Part shown: in pieces, positions 16,211-24,368 of the stretch | Layout of the letters: every line of letters begins with the position of its first letter | How positions within the stretch are numbered: the stretch's first letter is position 1 | Assembly (NCBI GenBank): GCA_002423155.1 | Contig: DIUV01000050.1 | Span: 1 to 49,901 of the forward strand | Source of the DNA: Alphaproteobacteria bacterium UBA6149 | Lineage (GTDB): Bacteria > Pseudomonadota > Alphaproteobacteria > Rickettsiales > UBA998 | Reading direction: 5' to 3' | Length of the DNA: 49,901 bases | The notes under the pieces: model-generated | Seen by the model: the letters and a program-made list of their open reading frames with translations, nothing else | What the model was told of the DNA's origin: nothing | Database searches by the model: none | Program-made: the position numbers and the translations under genes

Positions 16211-16678
16211 CTACTTTTGCCCCATTTTACTCTTTCCCAAAGCCCAAAACTCCACATCCCGTACTTTTTTCGCCCCCAGCTTCTTGTAAAACTCTCGTGC
16301 TTCCACATTCCCCTTGAGCATCGTCCAAGACACCCACTCCCCCCCATCCGCCAAAATGCGCTGTCCCAATTCTGCCACAAGCATCCGCCCCACCCCCTGC
16401 CTCCGCGCAGATTTAGTCACACAAATATCCCCCAGATGCACGCCGCGACTGGCAGATTGCAAATCATAGCCCGCATAATACATAACAAACCCAACTATCT
16501 CTTCAGCTTGCTGCGCCACCAAATAAGCATGCGTTTTATCCTCAAAGCAATCCGCTAGCAAAACTGAAGCGGAAATCAAACTCTGCTCGCCTTCGCTTTC
16601 GGCTAATTCGTGTGCTAACCTAACCAGTGCGGAAATATCGGCAATTACTGCTGGGCGAATAATTATATTGTCTGACAT
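16211..16678 (-). CDS. GNAT-family N-acetyltransferase
   Basis: A 155-residue acetyltransferase starting at the ATG at 16676-16678 (MSDNIIIRPAVIADISALV). The reading frame stays open a further 100 codons into uvrD, but that part is only the antisense of a conserved gene. The acetyl-CoA loop is SARRQGVGRMLVAELGQ, preceded by the strand GVHLGDICVTKSA, and the C-terminal LKGNVEAREFYKKLGAKKV is the classic GNAT motif B. Most similar in layout to diamine or histone-type GNATs with the SASRGVHLGDICV core. The acceptor is unknown. Divergent from uvrD with a 25-bp gap. Confidence 0.88.
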   Translation of the reverse strand: MSDNIIIRPAVIADISALVRLAHELAESEGEQSLISASVLLADCFEDKTHAYLVAQQAEEIVGFVMYYAGYDLQSASRGVHLGDICVTKSARRQGVGRMLVAELGQRILADGGEWVSWTMLKGNVEAREFYKKLGAKKVRDVEFWALGKSKMGQK

Positions 16679-16703
16679 GTGAATATGGGCTTTATTGTGA
16701 TTC

Positions 16704-18734
16704 ATGGAAGATAATAACGAATATTTAAATAATCTCAACCCAGCACAATTAGAAGCCGTACAGGCAACTGATGGAGCCTTGCTGGTGCTAGCAGGCGCAG
16801 GTACGGGGAAAACCAGCGTGCTGACCACCCGCATTGCCCATATATTACGCACGCGCAAAGCTTTTGCTGGGCAGGTTCTCGCGGTCACTTTTACCAATAA
16901 AGCCGCCAAGGAAATGGTTGCTCGCGTGCAAAATCTGCTCGGGTATCCTGATGCCACGCGCGGTATGTGGCTAGGCACTTTCCATGCAATTGGCGCACGG
17001 ATTTTACGCGCTCATGCAGAAATTATGGGACTAACCAGTAATTTCAGCATCTTAGATTCCGACGACCAGATACGTTTGCTCAAAAGCATCATGGAAGAGG
17101 CGGGCATGGACGTAAAAACCATTCCCCCCAAAGCCTTAATGGGGCAAATTCAACAATGGAAAGATTTGGGACTAACCCCCGAAAAGGTCACGGGCACCCA
17201 CATGACCACCATGATTTCCAGCACGGCTTTATCATTATATAAATCCTATCAAGCTCGCTTAAAGAACTTAAATGCCTGCGATTTTGGCGATTTATTACTA
17301 CATAATCTCACCATATTTCAGCAACACCCAGCGATATTGCAAGAATACGCCCAAAGATTTCATTATATTCTAGTAGATGAATATCAAGATACTAACGTAG
17401 CGCAATATTTATGGCTCCGCCTACTAGCAATGGGTAATCATAATATTTGCTGCGTAGGCGATGACGACCAATCAATCTATGGTTGGCGCGGCGCAGAAGT
17501 GGGCAATATTCTGCGTTTTGAAAAAGATTATCCCAATGCACAAATAGTACGCTTAGAACAAAATTACCGCTCCACTCCCCATATATTGGCGGCAGCTTCC
17601 GCCGTAATTGCCCAAAACTCCAATCGCTTAGGCAAAACTTTATGGACGCAAAAGCCCGAAGGAGAGCTAATTCGCATAAAATCCGTGTGGGATGGTTATG
17701 AAGAAGCGCGTTTCGTGGGCGAAGAGATTGAATATTTACAACGCGAAAAAATCTCCCTCGCCCAGATAACAATTTTGGTACGTGCAGGATTTCAAACCCG
17801 TGATTTTGAAGAAAGATTTTTAAATCTCGGCATACCCTACCGCGTTATTGGTGGTTTACGCTTTTATGAACGCCAAGAAATCCGCGACGCAGTTGCCTAT
17901 CTGCGCCTCGCCACCCAACCGCGTGATGATTTAGCTTTTGAGCGCATCATCAACACCCCTCGGCGCGGAATAGGAAAAGCAACCTTAGAACAACTACATA
18001 TCCATGCCCGCGCCCACAATATTTCCCTCACCGAGTCACTCCATATATTATTAAATAATGGTGAGTTAAAAGGACGCGCCCGCACATCATTAGGCGCACT
18101 AGCAATCCAGCTAACTAACTGGCGCGAAATTGCCAAACAACTTTCCCCCAATGAACTACTAGAAAAATTATTGGAAGAAACTGGCTATATCGAAATGTGG
18201 AAAGCCGAAAAAACCCCCGAAGCCCAAGGCAGAATCGAAAATCTCCGCGAGTTAATCCGCGCGCTCGAAGAATTTCCCGATGTCGGCGCATTTTTAGAAC
18301 ATGTGGGTTTAGTGATGGATACCGAAAAAGCCGCCGGGGATGATATGGTCAGTATCATGACCCTGCACGCAGCTAAAGGACTGGAATTTGATACGGTTTT
18401 CCTCCCCGGATGGGAAGAAGGCGTATTCCCCCACCAACGCTCATTAGATGAAAAAGCGGGCGGCGGATTAGAGGAAGAGCGCCGTTTAGCATACGTGGGC
18501 ATCACTCGCGCGCGCCGCTTATTATATATATCCTACGCCGCCAACCGCCGTATTTACAACCAATGGCAATCCAGCATTCCTTCCCGTTTTTTACGCGAAA
18601 TCCCCGAAGAAAATATAGATATTTTAGATAGCGATGTACGGTTTGCCACAGCCGCTGGTCCTGCTTTATTTCAAAAAGGAATTGATGAAATTTTTTCCTC
18701 CAGCGAGCGATATGTGCCTGTGAAGAGTTATTAG
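16704..18734 (+). CDS. uvrD: UvrD/PcrA-type DNA helicase
   Basis: A 676-residue SF1A 3'-to-5' helicase. Motifs in order: Q-type LNPAQLEAVQ, Walker A AGAGTGKTSVL (about 31-37), VTFTNKAAKEM (Ia), ILVDEYQDTN (II), VGDDDQSIYGWRGAE (III), LEQNYRST (IV), MTLHAAKGLEFDTVFLPGWE (V) and RRLAYVGITRAR (VI). It unwinds DNA in nucleotide-excision and mismatch repair and removes RecA or RNA polymerase. It is shorter than E. coli UvrD; the C-terminal tail that contacts RNA polymerase or UvrB is reduced to about 50 residues. The start ATG at 16704 is shared head-to-head with an unused minus-strand ATG. Confidence 0.95.
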   Translation: MEDNNEYLNNLNPAQLEAVQATDGALLVLAGAGTGKTSVLTTRIAHILRTRKAFAGQVLAVTFTNKAAKEMVARVQNLLGYPDATRGMWLGTFHAIGARILRAHAEIMGLTSNFSILDSDDQIRLLKSIMEEAGMDVKTIPPKALMGQIQQWKDLGLTPEKVTGTHMTTMISSTALSLYKSYQARLKNLNACDFGDLLLHNLTIFQQHPAILQEYAQRFHYILVDEYQDTNVAQYLWLRLLAMGNHNICCVGDDDQSIYGWRGAEVGNILRFEKDYPNAQIVRLEQNYRSTPHILAAASAVIAQNSNRLGKTLWTQKPEGELIRIKSVWDGYEEARFVGEEIEYLQREKISLAQITILVRAGFQTRDFEERFLNLGIPYRVIGGLRFYERQEIRDAVAYLRLATQPRDDLAFERIINTPRRGIGKATLEQLHIHARAHNISLTESLHILLNNGELKGRARTSLGALAIQLTNWREIAKQLSPNELLEKLLEETGYIEMWKAEKTPEAQGRIENLRELIRALEEFPDVGAFLEHVGLVMDTEKAAGDDMVSIMTLHAAKGLEFDTVFLPGWEEGVFPHQRSLDEKAGGGLEEERRLAYVGITRARRLLYISYAANRRIYNQWQSSIPSRFLREIPEENIDILDSDVRFATAAGPALFQKGIDEIFSSSERYVPVKSY

Positions 18735-18756
18735 AATCTGTGAAAAAGGAGAAAAA

Positions 18757-19041
18757 GTGATGGTTGATAAAATGAGCGAACTTGCCCAAAATATTATTGC
18801 AGGACTAGAAGATGCAATCGCCCATGCTAGCGGAAACAAAAATAATACACGCACAACTAATTATGATTTTGCCGATGCTAAATCTATACGCAAAAATTTG
18901 AAATTAAGTCAAAGTGAATTCGCCAAAATTTACGGTATTCCGCTCAACACGCTACAAAACTGGTAACAAAAACGCAGCAATCCTGACCGAACTGCATCAG
19001 CATATTTGTGGGGTAAAAAACCATTATTAAAAAACCATTGA
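18757..19041 (+). pseudogene. NadS-like antitoxin gene interrupted by a stop codon
   Basis: The reading begins at GTG 18757 or ATG 18760 after AAGGAG and encodes SELAQNIIAGLEDAIAHASG, then the XRE-like recognition SIRKNLKLSQSEFAKIYGIP and LNTLQNW. A TAA stop at 18964-18966 falls where the family has glutamate. The same frame then continues QKRSNPDRTASAYL, which is the conserved end of NadS/HigA-type regulators, to a TGA at 19039. One G-to-T change (GAA to TAA) would explain the break. No RelE-type toxin partner is left nearby. A truncated product of about 69 residues could still be made. Confidence 0.8.
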
Positions 19042-19081
19042 TATAAATATAAATGTATGTTAACCCAAAAACTCACCTACA

Positions 19082-19151
19082 TTCAATTATTATTTTCATA
19101 ATTGAAGACTATAACGTGAAACGTTTTATTTAAGCACTTATTTTTAAGTGC
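19082..19151 (+). promoter_or_regulatory. Structured leader of the gene at 19179
   Basis: Three successive perfect stem-loops precede the gene: TTCAATTAT/ATAATTGAA (19082-19090 with 19098-19106), AACGT/ACGTT (19113-19117 with 19121-19125) and GCACTT/AAGTGC (19134-19139 with 19146-19151). The second and third could be leader regulatory hairpins. The first may be an upstream terminator or operator. Confidence 0.4.
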
Positions 19152-19178
19152 ATCATTAAACCCATGAGGTAAAAGAAA

Positions 19179-19853
19179 ATGAATATAAAAATCATCCCGT
19201 GCGAAGCAAGCTTTGCCTTTGACGAATTTGCTCGGTCTACTAAAAACAGGGCGGAAGCTGAAGGTGTAGTTTTTCAGTATGAATTTGGCACAAAAACCGT
19301 TTTGGTTTCTGTTGATACTGATGTTGACAAACTGAGTCGTGATTATGATGTTGCAGATGATCTTGGTTGGGACACAATTGGTCCTACCTCGAAGGATGAA
19401 TTAAGTGAAGAAGAGCTAAGAATAATTGGGCAAAAAGACCGAGAACGTGAAGCAGAACAAGAACAATATAAATCAGAGCAATCTGCTATATATAAATTGG
19501 AAGCCGAAAAACTCATGGTCAGTTTTCCAAAAAATGAAGACGAAGACGAGGCAAAACTTATGGCATGGTTGAGGGATTACGCCAATAACGCTAAATATAT
19601 TTACTGGCCAAAATCAATAAACTCTTGGCTGGTTCGTCGCCTTCTTGAACTGGGGTACAGGTCTAATGAAAATCTAGATTTACCAGAGAAAGAATATAGA
19701 AAAAGGGCTGTGTTTGCTCGTGTCGTTATTGGGAAAGTACTTTTCTATCTAGAAAGGGATGACACGGCACCGATTCAAGTGATAAGCAATTTAGTTGATG
19801 ATTATTTTAAATTGCCTGAAGAAAAAACGGATGGATATTGGTTTTGGTATTGA
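19179..19853 (+). CDS. Uncharacterised 224-residue protein
   Basis: A soluble, acidic protein with no signal peptide or membrane segment. Residues 1-65 form a possible alpha/beta unit (IKIIPCEASFAFDEFARSTK, TKTVLVSVDTDVDKLSRDYD). A charged helix follows at about 80-115 (QKDREREAEQEQYKSEQSA). The rest is helical with aromatic residues (AKLMAWLRDYANNAKYIYWP and the ending GYWFWY). Good GAGGT ribosome-binding site 10 nt before the ATG. It has an unusually structured 5' leader and a strong terminator, so it is an independent transcription unit. I do not recognise the family. Confidence 0.7.
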   Translation: MNIKIIPCEASFAFDEFARSTKNRAEAEGVVFQYEFGTKTVLVSVDTDVDKLSRDYDVADDLGWDTIGPTSKDELSEEELRIIGQKDREREAEQEQYKSEQSAIYKLEAEKLMVSFPKNEDEDEAKLMAWLRDYANNAKYIYWPKSINSWLVRRLLELGYRSNENLDLPEKEYRKRAVFARVVIGKVLFYLERDDTAPIQVISNLVDDYFKLPEEKTDGYWFWY

Positions 19854-19883
19854 TAAAAATTGAGCCCGTTTACCTAACCGTGT

Positions 19884-19918
19884 AATTCCCCCTACAATCT
19901 TGTAGGGGGAATTTTTTA
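19884..19918 (+). terminator. Intrinsic terminator of the 19179 gene
   Basis: AATTCCCCCTACA (19884-19896) pairs perfectly with TGTAGGGGGAATT (19901-19913), 4-nt loop, followed by a T-run. It also lies just past the end of the convergent U32 gene. Confidence 0.92.
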
Positions 19919-19929
19919 TGCTTGCTAAA

Positions 19930-21621
19930 CTAACCAACCGAAGCCTTAGCCTCTTCATTACTCAACATCTCCCCTTGCTTTTTCCCCCGCATAATTTCCC
20001 GTGCGCGGGCGTATTTATCGTCGTGCCAGAAAGCTAAACAGCCATTACAGCCACGGCCGCAGCAACCTTCCGTGCCCATGCGTGGGGTGCGAAAAGAACG
20101 GGTGTCGTCTTTTTCTTCTTCGTTCTTCTTTTCTATTAACGCATCCACTAAGGCTTCGCGCTTTTCTTGATATTTTTCTTCCCTGGCGCGGTCTTGCTCC
20201 ACTAAGGATGCAGCGCGATCGAGGCGTAATCTTGCCCATTCTTCTTTGCTTAAAGCGCGTTCTTTGCGCACCATGGTGAAGGGGGGGAAATCTTTGCGTA
20301 AAGTTGCGGGGTCTTCTTCGTGGAACCAGCTGAAGGGGATGCGTAGAATGGGTTTTACCCCCGCATGTACGCCTTCTTCGGTGGTTAATTTGCGGTTTTT
20401 CACATCGTCAAATTCGTAAATCCGCAGCAACATCGGCTCGCGCGAGCCATGGGGGACGAATTCTAACACATCGCCTATTTCTAGGCGGTTTTTTACTTCC
20501 ATTAAAAAGGCATCTTCGGTGGTTTCCGAAATTACACCAGCAAATTCCCACTCGGCAACTGTGCCCGTATGTTCAAAATTATGTGAATGGTGGCTCAAGC
20601 GCCCTTCATGGAAGGCTAAGGAATAACCGCGATTTGGAATGGTGTTTAGCTCGCGCATAAACGGTTCGGGACGCCAGTTTTCTGGGTCTTTATACCACGC
20701 ATCAATCGCCATGCGATATGCCCGTGTGGCAATCGCCACATAATAAGCACTACGATTTCGCCCTTCTACTTTTAATGAATCTATGCCCAAAGATAGATAT
20801 TCATTTAATTTAGGCATCAGGCATAAATCTTTGGCATTCAAAATATACGAACCGCGCTCATCTTCCACTAATGGCATTAACTCGCCACCGCGATTTTCTT
20901 CTTCGAGGAAAAATTCGAATAATTCCCGCGTATTTTCATCAAGATTTAGCTCGTGCAACGTGCCGTCTTTTAAGCGCATGTGCACTTTATAATTCCAGCG
21001 GCAGGAATTGGCGCAATTTCCTTGGTTGGCGCCGCGCTCTACCAGATAATTGGAAAGCAGGCAACGCCCAGAATAAGTCATACACATGGAGCCATGAATG
21101 AAGGCTTCCAGCTTAATATCCGGGCATTTTTCGCGGATTTCTTTCAGTTCCGCAAAGGATACTTCGCGTGCCAACACCACCAATTTAGCACCAATAGACT
21201 CCCAAAACTGCACCGACATCCACGAGCAAACATTGGCTTGGGTGGAAATATGCAGTTCTAACTCAGGCGCATTAGTTTTAATGTAATGAAACACCCCCAT
21301 ATCCGCGACAATCACCCCATCTGGGTGTACGCTACGAATCGCCGCCAGATATTCTGGCAATTTGGGAATATCGCTATTATGGGAGAAGATATTGAGGGTA
21401 AGATAAACTTTTTTACCATGCGCATGGGCAAAGGCGATGCCTTCTTGCACTTGTTCGAGCGTGAAATTAGACTTAGTCCGCAAGGATAAATCGGGCGTGC
21501 CCATATATACCGCATCCGCGCCATAAAGCACAGCCGCTTTCAGCTTATCCAGCGAGCCAGCGGGCATAAGCAGTTCAGACTTCTTAATGGCTGATGATTT
21601 TACTAGGTTATTATTTTTCAT
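19930..21621 (-). CDS. U32-family protein, probable tRNA 5-hydroxyuridine synthase (TrhP-like)
   Basis: A 563-residue member of the peptidase U32 family. Members such as TrhP and RlhA hydroxylate tRNA U34 or 23S rRNA using prephenate; peptidase activity is doubtful. The N-terminal TIM-barrel starts ELLMPAGSLDKLKAAVLYGA. The U32 signature is at residues about 172-215 (EAFIHGSMCMTYSGRCLLS, then GNCANSCRW) with cysteines that could bind an Fe-S cluster. The C-terminal extension from about 480 is charged and ends in a second cysteine cluster, EGCCGRGCNGCLAFW. It is about 100 residues longer than E. coli TrhP (YegQ). The substrate (tRNA or rRNA) is inferred from length and family. Confidence 0.85.
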   Translation of the reverse strand: MKNNNLVKSSAIKKSELLMPAGSLDKLKAAVLYGADAVYMGTPDLSLRTKSNFTLEQVQEGIAFAHAHGKKVYLTLNIFSHNSDIPKLPEYLAAIRSVHPDGVIVADMGVFHYIKTNAPELELHISTQANVCSWMSVQFWESIGAKLVVLAREVSFAELKEIREKCPDIKLEAFIHGSMCMTYSGRCLLSNYLVERGANQGNCANSCRWNYKVHMRLKDGTLHELNLDENTRELFEFFLEEENRGGELMPLVEDERGSYILNAKDLCLMPKLNEYLSLGIDSLKVEGRNRSAYYVAIATRAYRMAIDAWYKDPENWRPEPFMRELNTIPNRGYSLAFHEGRLSHHSHNFEHTGTVAEWEFAGVISETTEDAFLMEVKNRLEIGDVLEFVPHGSREPMLLRIYEFDDVKNRKLTTEEGVHAGVKPILRIPFSWFHEEDPATLRKDFPPFTMVRKERALSKEEWARLRLDRAASLVEQDRAREEKYQEKREALVDALIEKKNEEEKDDTRSFRTPRMGTEGCCGRGCNGCLAFWHDDKYARAREIMRGKKQGEMLSNEEAKASVG

Positions 21622-21701
21622 GGAAGTGGTGATAAACTATATTTTTTTTAGAGGCAAGTTTTATCAGAATTCTTTTATCAGCATTTTATTAAAGCAAGAA
21701 A

Positions 21702-21891
21702 TAGACTTATCTATAAACCAATTGTAGTGATGCAGCTGAGCTGTTTCTTTCTGATGAAACCCTGAGCGTTTAAAAACATGACTTAATGTCATGTTTTTAG
21801 TGAGGGGGCAGCGTAGCGGCGCTACGTGAGGATTTTGAAGAAGAAAAAACGGCGCAGATGTGTTGCTACAATTGGTTTATAGATAAGTCTA
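21702..21891. mobile_element. MITE with 24-bp terminal repeats and TA target duplication
   Basis: Perfect inverted repeats (21704-21727 and 21866-21889) enclose a 186-bp non-coding element flanked on each side by TA (21702-21703, 21890-21891). Together with the flanking TA the match is 26 bp. This is what IS630/Tc1-mariner transposases produce. Internally, AAAAACATGAC/GTCATGTTTTT (21772-21782 with 21788-21798) makes an 11-bp hairpin and CGTAGC/GCTACG (21812-21817 with 21821-21826) a second. No transposase is encoded. It fills most of the 306-bp gap between the U32 gene and the small gene at 21928. Confidence 0.85.
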
Positions 21892-21927
21892 ATAGATTAT
21901 TTACTATTTTGTGTCATAATGCGACTT

Positions 21928-22110
21928 ATGAAAGATGATATTACACAAAAAGCAAAAGCAAAACCGCAGCTAAATAAAGCATTGCGGGATAATTTGCGGC
22001 GTAGAAAGACTCAACACAAAAAAATTGTTGAGGCATCAGCAAAAGAGCAATTGCCGACTAATTCTGCTATTTTAACTAAAGCAGAAGGAGATAATCCCCT
22101 TGGATCATAA
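21928..22110 (+). CDS. Small basic protein (alphaproteobacterial type)
   Basis: A 60-residue protein starting MKDDITQKAKAKPQLNKALR, with the basic block LRDNLRRRKTQHKK. Short proteins with an LR-x-NLRRRK-x-Q block are common in alphaproteobacteria, often next to a murA-region gene, but no function is assigned. It overlaps the next gene by 11 nt, so the two form an operon. An upstream in-frame ATG at 21919 is also possible. The MITE's right end lies 36 bp upstream, so the promoter may lie within or across the element. Confidence 0.6.
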   Translation: MKDDITQKAKAKPQLNKALRDNLRRRKTQHKKIVEASAKEQLPTNSAILTKAEGDNPLGS

Positions 22111-22375
22111 AATGAAAAAGAAATTACTGATGATGCGCATGAAACGCACGCAGTTAATTTTCTATAGTATTCGCCAAATGCAAGAAAACAATGCCGCCAT
22201 CTTGGAGGCAATGGAAGAAGCACGCGAGAAAAAACCCGAAGGTAAGGATGACGAAATTATCTGGAGTGCGCGCACGCAGGATATTCGCAATCGTTTGACG
22301 GGAAAAAAACGCCAAGCAGAAGAACGCTGGAATAGATTTGCGGGGACGGAAAGTGCTGGGGCTAAGGGGCGGTAA
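22100..22375 (+). CDS. Small helical protein of unknown function
   Basis: A 91-residue basic, mostly helical protein (RMKRTQLIFYSIRQMQENNA, ILEAMEEAREKKPEGKDDEI). TTG at 22100 is the likely start because AAGGAG (22085-22090) is correctly spaced; the alternative ATG at 22112 is not. It overlaps the upstream small gene. No known domain is recognised. The stop is followed within 10 nt by a palindromic insertion element. Confidence 0.55.
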   Translation: MDHKMKKKLLMMRMKRTQLIFYSIRQMQENNAAILEAMEEAREKKPEGKDDEIIWSARTQDIRNRLTGKKRQAEERWNRFAGTESAGAKGR

Positions 22376-22378
22376 CTG

Positions 22379-22547
22379 TATAGGGCACCTCTAATAACCC
22401 ATTCTGGCGGCGAACTTACTTGCAATGAAGCTTCGTCGCAATACTCACGTATAAAGTATACGCTGCCAATATCTTTTGGGAAGTATTGGCGCCACTTCAT
22501 TGCTGCGCATTTTGCTCGCCAGAATGGGTTATTAGAGATGCCCTATA
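22379..22547. mobile_element. Palindromic MITE with 31-bp arms (IS5-like ends)
   Basis: Left arm 22379-22409 and right arm 22517-22547 are inverted repeats with one mismatch (CACC versus CATC on the inner strand). TATA flanks each end, then GGGCACCTCTAA marks the inner terminus. The ends resemble IS5-group insertion sequences, which duplicate a short A/T target. The body is itself a long dyad, e.g. TGCAATGAAG with CTTCATTGCTG and GCCAATA with TATTGGC, so the whole 160-bp element can fold into one hairpin. No ORF is inside. Confidence 0.8.
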
Positions 22548-22582
22548 TTTTTTGGGAGGCTTCCCTCACTTGTATAAGCTTA

Positions 22583-22619
22583 CCTCACCCCAGCCCTCTC
22601 CCAAAGAGAGAGAGAGGGG
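22583..22619. repeat. REP-like repeat (CCCTCTCCC family), copy 1
   Basis: A CTCACCCCAGCCCTCTCCC half followed by a purine-rich GAGAGAGAGGGG. The palindrome is partly degenerate, with a dinucleotide GA run. It lies between the IS5-like element and the AbrB gene. Four more copies are at 36291, 36406, 41680 and 49805. Confidence 0.7.
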
Positions 22620-22700
22620 AAAGAATAGTCATGCAAGATAGCAATATTGACACCCGCGCAAAAATGTTATACTTTTGTTATAACAATAGGAGTCAAAATC

Positions 22701-22925
22701 ATGTACCAAGTAAAATTAACCGCCATAGGAAACTCCACAGGGCTCATCCTCCCCAAAGAAATATTAGCCCTTTTAAACGCAGGAAAAGGTGACACACTAA
22801 CCATCACCCGTACCAAAGATGGCATCGCCTTAACCAGCTATGATGAAAAATTCGCCCGACAAATGGAGGTCGGACGAAAAATCATGCGCGAGGATCGCGA
22901 TGTGCTAAGAATGTTAGCCAAATAA
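22701..22925 (+). CDS. AbrB/MazE-type antitoxin
   Basis: A 74-residue swapped-hairpin antitoxin. The ATG at 22701 is preferred over in-frame codons upstream because AGGAG (22688-22692) precedes it. The N-terminal MYQVKLTAIGNSTGLILPKE is the classical AbrB fold, and the rest is a helical tail (KFARQMEVGRKIMREDRDVL) that would wrap the toxin. Immediately downstream lies a Doc toxin, the common partner of such antitoxins. Confidence 0.92.
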   Translation: MYQVKLTAIGNSTGLILPKEILALLNAGKGDTLTITRTKDGIALTSYDEKFARQMEVGRKIMREDRDVLRMLAK

Positions 22926-22932
22926 ACATCTT

Positions 22933-23328
22933 ATGAGCATTGAACCAGAATGGATTGAAGAAGCAACCGCCCTAGCCTACCACGATGAACAACTCGCCGA
23001 ACATGGCGGCGGAAGCGGAATTCGCGACCTCGGATTACTACAATCCGCCCTGATGCGCCCACGCAACGCATTTCATTATGAGCAAATAACCTCCAGAGCT
23101 CAGCTTGCCGCTTTATATGCAATAGGAATAATCAAAAACCACCCCTTCATAGATGGCAACAAACGCACCGCCTACGTCGTAACTCGCGCCTTTCTCATCC
23201 TCAACGGCTACGACCTAACCGCCAGCCGCGAAGAAAAATATTTCACTATCTACAAACTAGCCGCAGGGGAATTAAGTTACGAAGAATTAGCAAACTGGCT
23301 GGCGGATAACAGCCAAATAATTGCTTAA
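22933..23328 (+). CDS. doc: Doc-type Fic-fold toxin (death on curing)
   Basis: A 131-residue Doc protein. The active loop HPFIDGNKRTA (70-80) has the Doc version of the Fic motif with Lys in place of the second Gly. Doc kinases phosphorylate elongation factor Tu and stop translation. The flanking GGGSGIRDLGLLQSAL and YKLAAGELSYEELANWLADN are family-typical. It is 7 nt after the AbrB-type antitoxin. A terminator follows at 23331. This is distinct from the self-inhibited AMPylator at 13952. Confidence 0.95.
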   Translation: MSIEPEWIEEATALAYHDEQLAEHGGGSGIRDLGLLQSALMRPRNAFHYEQITSRAQLAALYAIGIIKNHPFIDGNKRTAYVVTRAFLILNGYDLTASREEKYFTIYKLAAGELSYEELANWLADNSQIIA

Positions 23329-23330
23329 AC

Positions 23331-23368
23331 AAAAAAAAGCGGCAGAACCAAGTTCCACCGCTTTTTTC
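23331..23368. terminator. Bidirectional intrinsic terminator
   Basis: An A8 tract, AGCGG (23338-23342) pairing with CCGCT (23358-23362) and a partial inner stem, then a T-run. It serves doc on the plus strand and the convergent 23389 gene on the minus strand. Confidence 0.8.
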
Positions 23369-23388
23369 TAAACAACAACAATCAGTAT

Positions 23389-24249
23389 TTACAATCTAAA
23401 TGCATTCACCCGACCAGTTGCCACTTTCGATAACAACGCCAAGCTAGCTGCCGATTCCACCGCACCAAGCGCAAAAGTGCCCCAACCGTCTTTTTCACCC
23501 GTTTCAGGATTTTCTTTTCCAGTAACACCGTTCCATACCCTACGGATACCATCACCAGCACCGATTAAGCTTACAGAACTACCAGCAACCATGCGTAATG
23601 GTTTTGCTTCAACTAAGAATTTTTCTCCATCAGAAACACCTTTAAAATTAGCTTCCACATGCCCACCAACACGCTGCAACCAACTTCTACCTTCACCCAT
23701 TGCAGTATGGGCTTTTTTAGCGGCTTCAGCAACGGCTTTCTCGTGAGTAACTTGAGCCTCTTTAACATAAGCTCCATGCTTATCAACAATACTATTAAAT
23801 CTTTCTTCCGTTAACTTTTTTCCCCAAGTATTATCTCCTTCACCAAGAGCTTCAACTAGATTAGAACGAGCAGTTGAGGCGAAAAACTCTTTCGATGGCA
23901 AACTCTTCGCAATATCTTCACCATTAAGAACCGAACTAACCGCCTGTGCAGCAGCGGCACCATGCTTGCTACCACTAACAAATTTTTCTGCAGCTACGGC
24001 TGAATTTTTTGCAATATCCTCACCAGCTTTATTAAACTTAGAGATCTTAGCTAAACCTCCATCAACAAATTTTTGGATTTCATCACCAACTAGACCTTTA
24101 CCCTCAGCAACCTCGTGCAGAAGCTCGGAAGTAGCTTTCTTCTCTGCATCTAGTAAAACACCGTTAATAGTATCTGATTTAAATTTACCAAATCCATCGG
24201 TAACGTTAATTGCTTTAGATATATCTGGAATTTTAACTTCATCAGCCAT
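23389..24249 (-). CDS. Uncharacterised 286-residue protein
   Basis: No known family is recognised. A long helical, alanine- and lysine-rich region at about 1-165 (KKATSELLHEVAEGKGLVGD, AAEKFVSGSKHGAAAAQAVS) is followed by a glycine-rich tail with a hydrophobic stretch near the end (WGTFALGAVESAASLALLSK). There is no N-terminal signal sequence. Helical Ala/Lys-rich proteins with hydrophobic ends occur among intracellular alphaproteobacteria and are candidates for secreted effectors. That is a guess from composition. The start codon has a GAGG site 9 nt upstream. Confidence 0.6.
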   Translation of the reverse strand: MADEVKIPDISKAINVTDGFGKFKSDTINGVLLDAEKKATSELLHEVAEGKGLVGDEIQKFVDGGLAKISKFNKAGEDIAKNSAVAAEKFVSGSKHGAAAAQAVSSVLNGEDIAKSLPSKEFFASTARSNLVEALGEGDNTWGKKLTEERFNSIVDKHGAYVKEAQVTHEKAVAEAAKKAHTAMGEGRSWLQRVGGHVEANFKGVSDGEKFLVEAKPLRMVAGSSVSLIGAGDGIRRVWNGVTGKENPETGEKDGWGTFALGAVESAASLALLSKVATGRVNAFRL

Positions 24250-24368
24250 GTTCTTAATCCTCTAACCTTGATTGGTAGTATCATTTAATTTTTACCACCA
24301 TAGCAAAAGAATTCTCCTTTGTGTGTGACAATTTGATGAAGATTTAATTAATGAGTAATATTTTCCTA

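Noticed and set aside
16679..16978. N-terminal 100 codons of the open frame of the GNAT gene
   Set aside because: They are antisense to the conserved UvrD Walker A region; the GNAT pattern begins at MSDN (16678).
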